Shown piece after piece: positions 17,675 through 26,601 of a DNA stretch of 64,000 nt. The stretch spans positions 1 through 64,000 of the forward strand of contig CAYMHT010000001.1 of NCBI GenBank assembly GCA_964390305.1, read 5' to 3'. Both the position numbers and the translations under genes were made by a program. The stretch's first letter is position 1. Each line of letters begins with the position of its first letter. Under the pieces are notes generated by a model. The model was not told the origin of the DNA, searched no databases, and was given only the letters and a program-made list of their open reading frames with translations. Source of the stretch: SKLM01 sp964390305. Its GTDB lineage: Bacteria; Chloroflexota; Anaerolineae; B4-G1.

Positions 17675-20164
17675 TCAGGCCGGTACCGGCTCCTTCGGAC
17701 TCTCCGGCTCTTCCTCCGGCTTGGCTTCACGGATCACGAAGTCCTCCCCTTCCACGTCCACCACCACCGCAGCCCCTTCTGCGAAGTCGTCCGCCAGGAT
17801 CGCGTCGGATAACGCATTCTCGACCTCGTTCTGGATGACCCGCCGCAGCGGCCGTGCGCCGTACTCCTCGCTGTATCCCTCCTTGGCCAACAACGCCTTG
17901 GCCTCGTCGGTCACCTTCATCTGGAGGCCGGATTCCAACAGCCGCTTCCGCACCTTATCCAGCTCCAGACCCACAATCTTGGCGATGTGCTCCTTTGTCA
18001 GAGCGTGGAAGACGACGACTTTGTCTACCCGGTTGAGGAACTCTGGTCGGAACGTGCGCTTGAGTTCCCTCAACAGCTTATCACGCATCTCCTCATAGTC
18101 GCGATAGTCCACCGATCCGTTCTTAGGGGTGGCGAAGCCCATACTCGTCTGCCGTTTGATCATCTCGGCTCCGACGTTGGAGGTCATAACGAGGATCGTG
18201 TTACTGAAATCCACCTTGCGTCCTCGCGCGTCCGAGAGCTGCCCCTCTTCCATGATCTGCAGAAGCATGTTGAAGGCTTCAGGATGAGCCTTCTCGACCT
18301 CGTCAAGCACGACAATGGAATACGGACGCCGGCGAATCGTCTCCGTAAGCTGCCCCGCGTCGTCGTACCCTACGTACCCCGGCGGGGCGCCAACCAGCCG
18401 GGCGACGTTGTGGCGCTCCATGAACTCAGACATATCCAGCTGGAGCAGGGCATCCTCGCTTCCGAACATAAACTCGGCCAGCGCCTTGGTCAGCTCCGTC
18501 TTCCCCACCCCCGTGGGCCCGAGGAAGATGAAAGACCCAATAGGACGGCTCGGATCCTTCAACCCCGCCCGCGCGCGGCGCACGGCCTTCGAGATTGCCG
18601 TGACTGCCTCGTCCTGTCCAACGATGCGCTCGTGGATCGCATCCTCCATCTCCAGCAACCGCTCTTGCTCATCGCTATGCAGCTGGGTCACCGGGACGCC
18701 GGTCCACATAGCCACAACCTCGGCGATGTCCTCTGGACCAACGGCTACACCGTTCTTGAACAGATTCACCTGCCGATCAGCCCGGATAATCTCCAACTCC
18801 TCCTGCAGATCGAGTTCCCGATCCCGCAGCGCGGAAGCCTCCTCATAACGCTGCTCGTCAACGGCTCGTTCTTTGGCTTCCTGCACGTCCTTCAGATCGC
18901 TGAAGATCTTCCGCAAGTTCTGAGCGTGCGGGGTCTTGTACATACGCACCCGAGAGGCAGCTTCGTCAACCAGGTCGATCGCCTTGTCCGGCAGGTATCG
19001 ATCGGTGATGTACCGGCTGGACAGCCGAGCCGCGGCTTCGAGAGCCTCGTCGGTAATGCGCAGCTGATGGTGCTGTTCATACGGCTCCCGGATACCCTCA
19101 AGGATCCTGATTGTCTCTTCAACCGTAGGCTCTTCGACCGTGATCGGTTGGAAGCGTCGCTCCAGCGCCGCATCCGATTCAATGTGCTTGCGATACTCGC
19201 CGAGCGTGGTGGCACCGATGCACTGGAGTTGCCCACGGGCCAGGGCAGGCTTGAGGATATTCGCCGCATCCATCGAGGAACCGGCCGAACCAGCCCCGAC
19301 CAGCATGTGTACCTCATCGATAAACAGGATGCAGTCGCTCTCCTTAAGCTCGTCCAAGACCTTCTTGAGACGCTCCTCGAACTGTCCCCGATACATCGTC
19401 CCGGCCACCAAAGATCCAATATCAAACTGGAGGAGGCGCCTGTCGAGCAAGGGCTCGGGAACCTCGCCGGTGACAATCCGCTGCGCTAACCCCTCGACGA
19501 TAGCCGTCTTCCCGACCCCAGGCTCACCAATCAGCGCAGGGTTGTTCTTGGTCCTTCGCGCCAGAATCTGCACCACACGCTCGATTTCTCTCTGCCGACC
19601 GATAACCGGGTCCAGCTTGTCCTGCTCCGCCAGAGCAGTGAGGTCAACGGCCAACTTGTCCGTCGCCGGCGTCTTGGAAGACTTGCGATCCTCTTTCTCC
19701 CCGATAAAAATAGGCTCTTGTTGCACGACCTGCTCTGTGTAGCGACGGACCTGGTCGTCCGTCACACCGAGCTGATTCAGGATGTCGACCGCGGTACCAT
19801 CTCCTTGGCGGACGAGACCCAGCAAGATATGATGGGTGTCGATTCTGGGCGCCCCCTGATGCTGTGCCTCTTCCTTTGCCAGCTCAAGCACGCGTTGCGT
19901 ACGAGGCGTAAGGTCAAGGTCCTGCTTGAGTAGAGAGGCGTGCTCTCGCATCGTGCTGAGCCGCTTGACCCAGTGCTCGACGTCACGGGACTGGAGCCCG
20001 AGCTGCCGCAGTACCTGGCTCGCCGTTCCCGCGTCTTCGTGCAATAGTCCCAACAAGAGATGCTCGGTGCCAATTCTGGGATGATGCATTCGCTTGGCCT
20101 CTTGCTGGGCCAATTTCAGTGCTCTCCGTGCCGCATTAGTAAAGTATTTCATCAACTTGTCCAT
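17675..20164 (-). CDS. clpC: ATP-dependent Clp protease ATP-binding subunit ClpC
   Basis: 829 residues from ATG 20164 (GGAG 9 nt upstream; a GTG at 20179 is the alternative). Order: double Clp-N repeat (~1-140), first AAA+ domain with GEPGVGKT (~213-220) and LFIDEVHML, a middle region with a UVR-like motif (DVQEAKERAVDEQRYEEAS, ~425-445), then second AAA+ domain with GPTGVGKTE (~547). The UVR-bearing middle region distinguishes ClpC from ClpA and ClpB. It unfolds substrates for the ClpP protease in the cytoplasm. The C-terminus is Glu/Pro rich. It is transcribed from its own promoter (20248-20276), divergent from xpt. Confidence 0.95.
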   Translation of the reverse strand: MDKLMKYFTNAARRALKLAQQEAKRMHHPRIGTEHLLLGLLHEDAGTASQVLRQLGLQSRDVEHWVKRLSTMREHASLLKQDLDLTPRTQRVLELAKEEAQHQGAPRIDTHHILLGLVRQGDGTAVDILNQLGVTDDQVRRYTEQVVQQEPIFIGEKEDRKSSKTPATDKLAVDLTALAEQDKLDPVIGRQREIERVVQILARRTKNNPALIGEPGVGKTAIVEGLAQRIVTGEVPEPLLDRRLLQFDIGSLVAGTMYRGQFEERLKKVLDELKESDCILFIDEVHMLVGAGSAGSSMDAANILKPALARGQLQCIGATTLGEYRKHIESDAALERRFQPITVEEPTVEETIRILEGIREPYEQHHQLRITDEALEAAARLSSRYITDRYLPDKAIDLVDEAASRVRMYKTPHAQNLRKIFSDLKDVQEAKERAVDEQRYEEASALRDRELDLQEELEIIRADRQVNLFKNGVAVGPEDIAEVVAMWTGVPVTQLHSDEQERLLEMEDAIHERIVGQDEAVTAISKAVRRARAGLKDPSRPIGSFIFLGPTGVGKTELTKALAEFMFGSEDALLQLDMSEFMERHNVARLVGAPPGYVGYDDAGQLTETIRRRPYSIVVLDEVEKAHPEAFNMLLQIMEEGQLSDARGRKVDFSNTILVMTSNVGAEMIKRQTSMGFATPKNGSVDYRDYEEMRDKLLRELKRTFRPEFLNRVDKVVVFHALTKEHIAKIVGLELDKVRKRLLESGLQMKVTDEAKALLAKEGYSEEYGARPLRRVIQNEVENALSDAILADDFAEGAAVVVDVEGEDFVIREAKPEEEPESPKEPVPA

Positions 20165-20247
20165 AACTCTAAACTCCACGCTCCGATTGCTCGCCGCGAT
20201 GGATTCTGTCGTGATCGTTCCTTGAGACGTCGAGGTAAGCGAACTGA

Positions 20248-20276
20248 ATTATAGACCGTTTGGTCCCTAGCCGCAA
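20248..20276 (-). promoter_or_regulatory. clpC promoter
   Basis: On the minus strand, TTGCGG (20276-20271) and TATAAT (20253-20248) with a 17-bp spacer; about 77 nt of leader to ATG 20164. No CIRCE or CtsR operator seen. Confidence 0.75.
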
Positions 20277-20336
20277 GTTTACGACGAGAACACCCGCCCG
20301 CGGCCCCGAAAACCGGCGCTGAGTCGATGCAGTTGC

Positions 20337-20365
20337 TTGCCAGCTGCAGGTGTGTCATGTAAAAT
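20337..20365 (+). promoter_or_regulatory. xpt-guaA promoter
   Basis: TTGCCA (20337-20342) and TAAAAT (20360-20365) with a 17-bp spacer. The following ~80 nt leader has none of the conserved purine-riboswitch bases. Confidence 0.65.
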
Positions 20366-20449
20366 GCAGGCGAAGGAGATTGCGGCCGCTCATGGAGTCC
20401 GGCTTGTCTGACCAGGCTGTCTTAACGATGGGACCGTAGGGGGAATTCG

Positions 20450-21019
20450 ATGCAGGAACTCAAACAGCGAATCCTGACCGAGGGCAGAGACCTGGGAAAC
20501 GGGATTCTCAAGGTCGATAGCTTCATCAACCATCAGATCGATCCGGGCCTGATGCTCGACGTGGGCCAGGAGATGGCGCGCCGATTTGCCGAAGTGGCCA
20601 TCAACAAGGTGCTCACCGCCGAGATTTCGGGCATCGCCCCGGCCCTTGCGACCGGGCAGGCATTGAGCGTGCCCGTCGTCTATGCGCGGAAGACGAGACC
20701 CGTCACGATGACAGGTCCTGTGTTCGTCGAGGTCGCCCCTTCACACACGAAGGGCCGAGACATTTTCCTGATGGTCTCCACGGAGTTCCTGGGCCCCGGC
20801 GACCGTGTGCTCGTGGTCGACGACTTTCTGGCCACCGGGGCGACAATCTCGGCGCTCGTGCGCCTAATCGAGCACGCCGAAGCGGAGTTGGTCGGTATCG
20901 GTACCGTGATTGAGAAAGCGTTTGAAGGCGGACGTGCGGAGCTGGAAGCCTTTGGAGCACCCATCGTCTCCCTGGCTGTGGTCAGCGACATGACCGACGG
21001 GCAGATCACCCTGGTATAG
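20450..21019 (+). CDS. xpt: Xanthine phosphoribosyltransferase
   Basis: 189 residues, the usual length for Xpt. Conserved stretches LKVDSFINHQIDP, EISGIAPALATG and VPVVYARK, with the PRPP-binding loop VLVVDDFLATGAT (~122-134). The enzyme converts xanthine plus PRPP to XMP. The next gene, guaA, turns XMP into GMP, so the pair forms a salvage route from xanthine to GMP. ATG follows a GGGGG ribosome site. Confidence 0.93.
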   Translation: MQELKQRILTEGRDLGNGILKVDSFINHQIDPGLMLDVGQEMARRFAEVAINKVLTAEISGIAPALATGQALSVPVVYARKTRPVTMTGPVFVEVAPSHTKGRDIFLMVSTEFLGPGDRVLVVDDFLATGATISALVRLIEHAEAELVGIGTVIEKAFEGGRAELEAFGAPIVSLAVVSDMTDGQITLV

Positions 21020-21059
21020 TGAAGCTGGACTTTCCCTGTGATGAAGCGGAGGCCTTAGC

Positions 21060-22640
21060 GTGAGTCGCGATGCAATTGCCATCCTCGACTTCGGTTCGCA
21101 GTACACTCAACTGATCGCCCGGCGTGTGCGCGAGGCCGACGTCTACTGCGAGCTCTTCCCCTGGAACACACCTGCTGAGGACGTTCTGCGCTTGAGTCCT
21201 AAAGGCTTCATCCTGTCGGGGGGACCCTCCAGTGTCTATGCCTGTGAGGCACCGCGGCTACCAGGCTATGTGCTTACGCAAGAGGTGCCGGTGCTGGGCA
21301 TCTGCTACGGGATGCAATTGCTGGCCCATCATCTTGGAGGGCATGTTGCCTCTGCCGTCAGGGATGAGTACGGCTCATCGGAGATCTCCCTCACCGGTCC
21401 AAAGACCCCCCTCTTCGGAGCGCTGCGATCTGAGACGCCACATCTCAAGGTCTGGATGTCCCACGGCGACCGGGTCGAGACTGTACCCGCTGGCTTCGAG
21501 GTGCTCGCGCGCAGCGCAAACGCTCCCGTCGCGGCGATTGGCGACGTGAAACGAGGGCTCTATGGCCTTCAATTCCACCCAGAGGTCGTGCACACCCAGA
21601 GAGGCCGCGAGATCCTGCGTCGTTTCGCCCTTGACGTATGCGGCTGTGCACGGAGCTGGACTCCAACGTCGTTCATCGACTATTCGGTGGAGACGATACG
21701 CAGTAAGGTCGGCGACGCCCACGTCGTATGCGGCCTCAGCGGTGGGGTCGACTCCTCGGTGACCGCCACGCTGGTCCATCGGGCGATTGGCGATCAGCTG
21801 ACGTGCGTCTTCGTCAACACCGGGTTGCTTCGGGAGGGCGAGCCAGAGCAGGTCGTGCGGACATTTCAGGATCAGCTTGGCGTGGAGTTGCTGCCGGTTG
21901 ACGCGACAGAAGAGTTCCTCGACGCCCTGAGCGGGGTGACCGATCCGGAACGAAAACGCCGCGTCATCGGCGAACGCTTCGTTCGGGTTTTCGAAAGGGC
22001 GGCATCACGGCTGCGCGACGTCGGCTTCCTGGCGCAGGGCACACTCTACCCAGATGTAATCGAGAGCCGAGGGCCGGAGCGACAAGCCGCGGCACGAATC
22101 AAGACTCACCACAATGTAGGCGGCCTGCCAGAGGACATGAGCCTGGAGCTGATAGAGCCACTGCGCTACCTCTTCAAAGACGAGGTGCGGGCAGTTGGGG
22201 CCGAACTGGGCTTGCCCGACGAAATTGTCTGGCGACAGCCGTTCCCTGGCCCGGGGCTAGCCGTCCGGATCATCGGCGAGGTAACCTGGGAGCGACTGGA
22301 GACACTGCGTGCAGCAGACGCCATTCTGCTTGAGGAGCTTCGCGAGGCGTCTTTGTTGCGCGAGGCCACGCCGTCGGCTCACGCAGATCAAATCCAGCAA
22401 GCCTTCGCTGTCCTGTTGCCGGTACGGAGCGTCGGCGTGATGGGCGACGAGCGAACGTACTGGCATGTGGTTGCCCTTCGCGCTGTCACCACGGAGGATT
22501 TCATGACCGCTGATTGGGCGCGGTTGGATCACGACCTTCTGGCGCGCATCAGCAACCGCATCGTGAACGAAGTCCCTGGGATCAATCGCGTGGTCTATGA
22601 CGCAACCTCTAAGCCTCCCGCCACTATCGAGTGGGAGTGA
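21060..22640 (+). CDS. guaA: GMP synthase (glutamine-hydrolysing)
   Basis: 526 residues from a GTG start with GCGGAGG upstream. The N-terminal class I glutamine amidotransferase has the nucleophile Cys82 (GICYGMQ) and the His173/Glu175 pair (FHPEV). The ATP-pyrophosphatase P-loop SGGVDS is at ~227-232, and the dimerisation domain contains PFPGPGLAVRIIGEVT. It aminates XMP to GMP with ammonia from glutamine. Forty bases after xpt, so in the same operon; the next gene begins only 7 bases after its stop. Confidence 0.97.
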   Translation: MSRDAIAILDFGSQYTQLIARRVREADVYCELFPWNTPAEDVLRLSPKGFILSGGPSSVYACEAPRLPGYVLTQEVPVLGICYGMQLLAHHLGGHVASAVRDEYGSSEISLTGPKTPLFGALRSETPHLKVWMSHGDRVETVPAGFEVLARSANAPVAAIGDVKRGLYGLQFHPEVVHTQRGREILRRFALDVCGCARSWTPTSFIDYSVETIRSKVGDAHVVCGLSGGVDSSVTATLVHRAIGDQLTCVFVNTGLLREGEPEQVVRTFQDQLGVELLPVDATEEFLDALSGVTDPERKRRVIGERFVRVFERAASRLRDVGFLAQGTLYPDVIESRGPERQAAARIKTHHNVGGLPEDMSLELIEPLRYLFKDEVRAVGAELGLPDEIVWRQPFPGPGLAVRIIGEVTWERLETLRAADAILLEELREASLLREATPSAHADQIQQAFAVLLPVRSVGVMGDERTYWHVVALRAVTTEDFMTADWARLDHDLLARISNRIVNEVPGINRVVYDATSKPPATIEWE

Positions 22641-22647
22641 GGCCTGA

Positions 22648-24942
22648 ATGTCAGCCATAGAGAACAGCTCGATCCGCCATGACGCTCCCAGAGCGTCGAT
22701 CGCGTTGACGGTCTCGACGCTCCGGTTCGCCGACGGAGCTCTCCGGGACCCTGCACCCTTCGCCACGGTCTTGAGGGCACCGAACAAGGCAGCGCGGAGC
22801 CGACACGACGACCAGCTCATCTTCTTTCTGCATCCCACGAACGCAGAAGCCCTCGACCTGTGTCAGGAGCTTCATCAAGTTATAGCAGAAGCCTACTGGT
22901 CTACAGTGGGCAGCGTCACCGCCGCTCTGCGACGGGCGGCTTCTTTGACCAACCGTCATCTCTTCGAGCATAATCTGAACGCTGAGCCCTCCGATCGATG
23001 CTACGGGGGGCTCGCGTGCGCCGTTCTGCGTCAGAAGGACCTCTTCCTCCTCCAGGCCGGCCCTGCCTCGGCGTGTATCCTTCAGGAAGACAGAATCAGT
23101 TGTTTCCCCCGTGGAGAGAAGCTGGCTCATCTGGGCATTGGGCCCGCGCCCGACGTGCGGCTCCACCACATCTTCGCGGCGACTGGTGACACCCTTTTGC
23201 TGGCTTCACCCACTCTCCTTCGAGCGGTAGGCAAAGATGGGCTTCGTCGCGTGCTGCCCCGGGACGAGGTAACCAGCGTCCTGACGGGATTGCAGCAACT
23301 GGCCGCCAACGCCGATTTCATTGCCCTCGTCGCTCGTTGGGAACCCGCCTCAGTCGCCAAGGCCCCCGAAGGCCCAGCATCCCCCCGGGCTCGTCGTTCC
23401 GAAGCGCGTTCGCCTGCTTTGCGGGCGCAGCCAAAGCCGCGCAACATGCGTGAGCCAGTTGAGCACGAAGCCCACGTGGCCGAGAGGAGACTTGTCAAGC
23501 CGAGACCTGTCGCTAAGGAGCAACCGTCGGTTCGAGAGCAAAAGGCACCACGCAAGAAGCTGGCGCGCGAGCTGGGCAAGAAGCTGGGAAGCAGCCTGGG
23601 TCACGTGGCCCGCGGCCTCAGATACGTGTGGCACGCCGTCGCAGCTGCCGCTGCCGGGGTGACCGCTCTAGGCAGATGGCTGATCGGCGCGACAGCGACG
23701 ACGATTCGTCGTACGCTTCCTGGGGCAGAACAGAAGGCCTATCGACGCGTCCATCGCCGCCCGCCCCCAGATGAGAATCGTAACGTGCTGATAGCTGTTG
23801 CCGTGGGGATCCCGCTGTTGGTCATCGCTGTCGTCGCCCTGGCCTATCTACAACTCGCCAGAGTGTCCCGCTTTGAGGCCACGATCCAGCAAGCTGAGGA
23901 GCAGATCGCCATGGCCCAGGCTGCCCAAGCCGGTTCTGAGGAGGCACGGGCCCATTGGCAGGTAGCTCTGCAGCGGATCGACACCGCCGCCGCGCTCCAG
24001 CCTGGCGATCCGTCCGCGCAGGCACTGCGAGAACAGGTCCGAGACGCACTCGACCACATTGACCAGATTGAGCGGCTGACCCTCAGTCAGCTGGCTGATT
24101 TCGGCTCGAGTCATGTGGAGCGCCGGCTCGTTCCCAGCGATCAGGTGCTCTTTGTCCTCGACTCGGCGGACGGCTGGGGAGCCCGAGTGTCTCTGGATCG
24201 CCCCGGCGCGGGATCAGAGAGCGAGAACGTACTCGTCCTCCTGCGCACCGGTCAACAGGTCGCGGGGGAGGAAGTTGGTCAGCTTGTCGACTGCGCCTGG
24301 GCAGGGCGTGAAGGGGGTCGACAGTCAGGCGCCCTCTTGGTCTTGGAGAAGGGCGGCGGACTGGTGAGCTACGATCCGGCGTGGAGAAGTGAGACCGGTG
24401 CCCCTCACCTTGCCCGTCTCGAGTTGAGCGCGCCACTTCCCGGAAGGCCAGTAGCAGTGGGAACTTATCAGGGACAGTTCTACGTCTTGGACGCTGCTGA
24501 GACCGGCGGCCAGATCTGGCGCTACAGACCCGAGGGCAACGCCTACCCCCGATCTCCAGAACCTTACTTCGAAACACCTCCCGATAAAGAATTGGCGAAA
24601 GCTGTCGACATGGCCATCGACGGGCATATCTATATTCTCTACAACGACGGGACTGTGGATAAGTTCCTGGGAGGCGAGCTGCAGCAGTTCGAGATTCGAG
24701 GGGTGCCTGGAGATATCGGCGAAGTCGCCGGGCTTGCCGTTGACCCGAGAGGTCAAGGGACCATCTACGTTGCCGATCGGAGTCATAATCGCGTGGTCGA
24801 GCTTCATCCCGATGGCCGCTTCAAGGCACAGTTCCTCGCAGATGGCGCCTTCGCCGCCCTGGAAGCCCTGGCTGTCAATGAAGGCGAGCGACGGCTCTAC
24901 GTGCTTGACGGCGGCAAGCTGCACGTGGCATCACTCCCCTGA
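22648..24942 (+). CDS. Transmembrane PP2C-like (probable pseudophosphatase) and beta-propeller protein
   Basis: 764 residues. Residues ~1-235 resemble a PP2C-type phosphatase fold (GGLACAVLRQKDLFLLQAG ~120, then GDTLLLASPTLL ~181), but the metal-binding Asp-Gly positions are absent (SDG reads ASPTLL), so it is probably inactive. A basic, Pro-rich linker (~240-330) follows. A hydrophobic helix at ~379-406 crosses the membrane. A short helical segment (~410-475) leads to ~280 residues of repeated beta strands of NHL or propeller type (AGLAVDPRGQGTIYVADRSHNRVVELHPDG), expected outside. So a cytoplasmic signalling-like domain is tied to an external sensor-like propeller. It begins 7 bases after guaA. 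I know no characterised homologue; function unknown. Confidence 0.7.
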   Translation: MSAIENSSIRHDAPRASIALTVSTLRFADGALRDPAPFATVLRAPNKAARSRHDDQLIFFLHPTNAEALDLCQELHQVIAEAYWSTVGSVTAALRRAASLTNRHLFEHNLNAEPSDRCYGGLACAVLRQKDLFLLQAGPASACILQEDRISCFPRGEKLAHLGIGPAPDVRLHHIFAATGDTLLLASPTLLRAVGKDGLRRVLPRDEVTSVLTGLQQLAANADFIALVARWEPASVAKAPEGPASPRARRSEARSPALRAQPKPRNMREPVEHEAHVAERRLVKPRPVAKEQPSVREQKAPRKKLARELGKKLGSSLGHVARGLRYVWHAVAAAAAGVTALGRWLIGATATTIRRTLPGAEQKAYRRVHRRPPPDENRNVLIAVAVGIPLLVIAVVALAYLQLARVSRFEATIQQAEEQIAMAQAAQAGSEEARAHWQVALQRIDTAAALQPGDPSAQALREQVRDALDHIDQIERLTLSQLADFGSSHVERRLVPSDQVLFVLDSADGWGARVSLDRPGAGSESENVLVLLRTGQQVAGEEVGQLVDCAWAGREGGRQSGALLVLEKGGGLVSYDPAWRSETGAPHLARLELSAPLPGRPVAVGTYQGQFYVLDAAETGGQIWRYRPEGNAYPRSPEPYFETPPDKELAKAVDMAIDGHIYILYNDGTVDKFLGGELQQFEIRGVPGDIGEVAGLAVDPRGQGTIYVADRSHNRVVELHPDGRFKAQFLADGAFAALEALAVNEGERRLYVLDGGKLHVASLP

Positions 24943-24971
24943 TTGCTTGCGGCTCCCCGCTGTGCTATAAT
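24943..24971 (+). promoter_or_regulatory. Promoter of the LCP-family gene
   Basis: TTGCTT (24943-24948) and a perfect TATAAT (24966-24971), 17-bp spacer. Predicted start 24978, exactly the first base of a 12-bp stem (24978-24989 with 25025-25036). Confidence 0.8.
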
Positions 24972-24977
24972 CGTGCT

Positions 24978-25036
24978 CGACCTTCTGGCAGGACGTTCCG
25001 AGACGTGATCGCGTTTCACCCCGGGCTGGAAGGTCG
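24978..25036 (+). other. Candidate structured RNA at the 5' end of the LCP mRNA
   Basis: Twelve consecutive pairs, two of them G-U, join 24978-24989 to 25025-25036 and enclose 35 nt with possible inner hairpins (for example ACGT at 24993-24996 with 25003-25006). It starts at the predicted +1 and ends 44 nt before the GTG start. It could be a stabilising 5' hairpin or a regulatory aptamer. Confidence 0.5.
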
Positions 25037-25080
25037 GTTTGTGTTGGCAGTTTCGGACAGGTGCTCGGAGGTAGTGCGTC

Positions 25081-26472
25081 GTGCAAAGCAACACAGGACA
25101 GATCAGCCGCTCGAGCAGTATCGTTGAGAGATTATTCACCGCAGGCCTGGTCATACTCTTTGTCGTGATCTCCGCCGCGGCGGGGGTGTTCGTCTTCGAT
25201 CAGGTGCGACGATATATAGCTGCCTCCGACTCCCCACCTCCCTTCATCCCTGGCGGGGGCAGCACCGAGTCGGGCACGCCGACCCCAGACCTGACGAGCC
25301 CAGACCTGGTCTGGCAAGGGAAAGAGCGCGTCAATATACTCGTCCTGGGCATTGACCAGCGTCCGGGGGAAGAAGGATACTTCCGTACCGATACGATGCT
25401 GGTCTTGACCCTCGATCCAGTCACCAAGAGCGGAGGAATGCTGTCCATCCCTCGCGACCTCTGGGTCCCAATCCCGGGATACGGCGTCGAGCGTATCAAC
25501 GCCGCTCACGTTTTCGGGCAGAGGGACAACTACCCGGGCGGAGGGCCGGCGCTTGCGGCTAAGACTGTGGAGAACAACCTTGGCGTCCACATTCACCACT
25601 ACGTGCGTGTCGATTTCAACGCTTTCGTTGAGCTTGTAGATCAGATTGGCGGGATTGAGATCTACGTCGAAGAAGAGATCAACGATCCCAAATACCCATC
25701 TCAGGATCCCGCTGACCCATATGGCTATGATCCGTTGCACATCGAGGTCGGTGAGCACCATTTCGACGGCGAGATGGCGCTCAGGTACGCCCGCACACGG
25801 CGCACCTCAGGGGCCGATTTTGATCGGGCCAGACGCCAGCAACAAGTCCTCACCGCGATCTTCAAGAAGGTGACGCGGCTGGACATGCTGCCGACGCTGA
25901 TAGCGCAGGCCCCCCAGGTATGGCGAACCGTACAGGATTCAGTGGAGACCGACCTGAGGCTCGATCAGATCATCGCTCTCGCCCGGCTGGCCAGCCAGGT
26001 GGATCTCGACGACGTTCGGTTCGGCGTCGTCGATGAGAAGTACACGGTACCCCACGAGACAGAGGATGGGGCGAAGGTGTTGATCCTGCTGCGAGACAGG
26101 ATGCGCGAGCTGCGCGATGAGATCTTTACCTCCGAAGAGTCCGCCCCGGACGACGAGGCTGGTCCAGAATCTCGACTCGATGAGGAAGCTGCCACCATCG
26201 AGGTGTTGAACGGAACCCTCACACAGGGACTGGCTGCCGACGTCACCGAGCGCCTCCGCGAGAGCAATCTAGACGTCGCGCATACTGACAATGCTGACCG
26301 GCAGGACGTCGAGGAATCGCTGGTTGTCGCCCACACCGACAAGACGTACACGGCTCATTACATCGCTCGTCTTCTGGACCTTCCCGAGTCAGCAGTGGTA
26401 CAAGGATCTGCGCCAGCAGCTGAATACGATATCTCGCTGATTCTCGGGGCCGATTACGCACCCCCACAATAA
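25081..26472 (+). CDS. LytR-CpsA-Psr (LCP) family protein with LytR C-terminal domain
   Basis: 463 residues, GTG start after CGGAGG. One membrane helix near the start (~20-42), then a Pro/Ser-rich spacer. The LCP domain follows, with VLGIDQRPGEEGYFRTDTM, SIPRDLWVPIPGYG and LRYARTRRTSGADFDRARRQQ, including the Arg and Asp residues that hold the polyprenyl pyrophosphate. At ~370-460 comes a LytR_C domain (ATIEVLNGTLTQGLA ... YDISLILG). LCP enzymes transfer polyprenyl-linked glycans to peptidoglycan or proteins outside the membrane. Its neighbours murA and murJ support a cell-wall role. Confidence 0.93.
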   Translation: MQSNTGQISRSSSIVERLFTAGLVILFVVISAAAGVFVFDQVRRYIAASDSPPPFIPGGGSTESGTPTPDLTSPDLVWQGKERVNILVLGIDQRPGEEGYFRTDTMLVLTLDPVTKSGGMLSIPRDLWVPIPGYGVERINAAHVFGQRDNYPGGGPALAAKTVENNLGVHIHHYVRVDFNAFVELVDQIGGIEIYVEEEINDPKYPSQDPADPYGYDPLHIEVGEHHFDGEMALRYARTRRTSGADFDRARRQQQVLTAIFKKVTRLDMLPTLIAQAPQVWRTVQDSVETDLRLDQIIALARLASQVDLDDVRFGVVDEKYTVPHETEDGAKVLILLRDRMRELRDEIFTSEESAPDDEAGPESRLDEEAATIEVLNGTLTQGLAADVTERLRESNLDVAHTDNADRQDVEESLVVAHTDKTYTAHYIARLLDLPESAVVQGSAPAAEYDISLILGADYAPPQ

Positions 26473-26514
26473 GCCGGGGATGGAGGATCACCAGGCGTTG
26501 GCCGGACAGCAAAG

Positions 26515-26579
26515 GTTCAGTTGATGAGACGTGCCAACTCGTCAATCGGCATAGTCGCAACGCGGAGCGACTCCTGAAC
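26515..26579 (+). other. Candidate three-way-junction RNA upstream of murA
   Basis: Three nested stems: P1 26515-26520 with 26574-26579 (6 bp), P2 26521-26528 with 26538-26545 (8 bp, one G-U) and P3 26553-26558 with 26567-26572 (6 bp). Junction strands are 0, 7 and 1 nt. It ends 22 nt before the murA start codon. It matches no riboswitch class I can recognise. Confidence 0.4.
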
Positions 26580-26601
26580 GCTTCCTTGGGAGGATAGCGG
26601 C

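Noticed and set aside
17987..19489. A 500-codon open frame antisense to clpC
   Set aside because: It is a mirror of the strongly conserved clpC coding sequence; high GC and codon bias keep the opposite frame open. No start signal or recognisable protein.
20392..20439. A 15-codon ORF in the xpt leader ending at the xpt ribosome site
   Set aside because: The nearest ribosome site is about 13 nt away, too far, and a 15-codon open frame is common by chance.
20366..20449. Possible purine riboswitch before xpt
   Set aside because: None of the conserved loop sequences are present in the 80-nt leader.
26521..26545. TTGATGAG resembling a hammerhead ribozyme core
   Set aside because: The second core element GAAA after stem II is absent and there is no cleavage-site stem.
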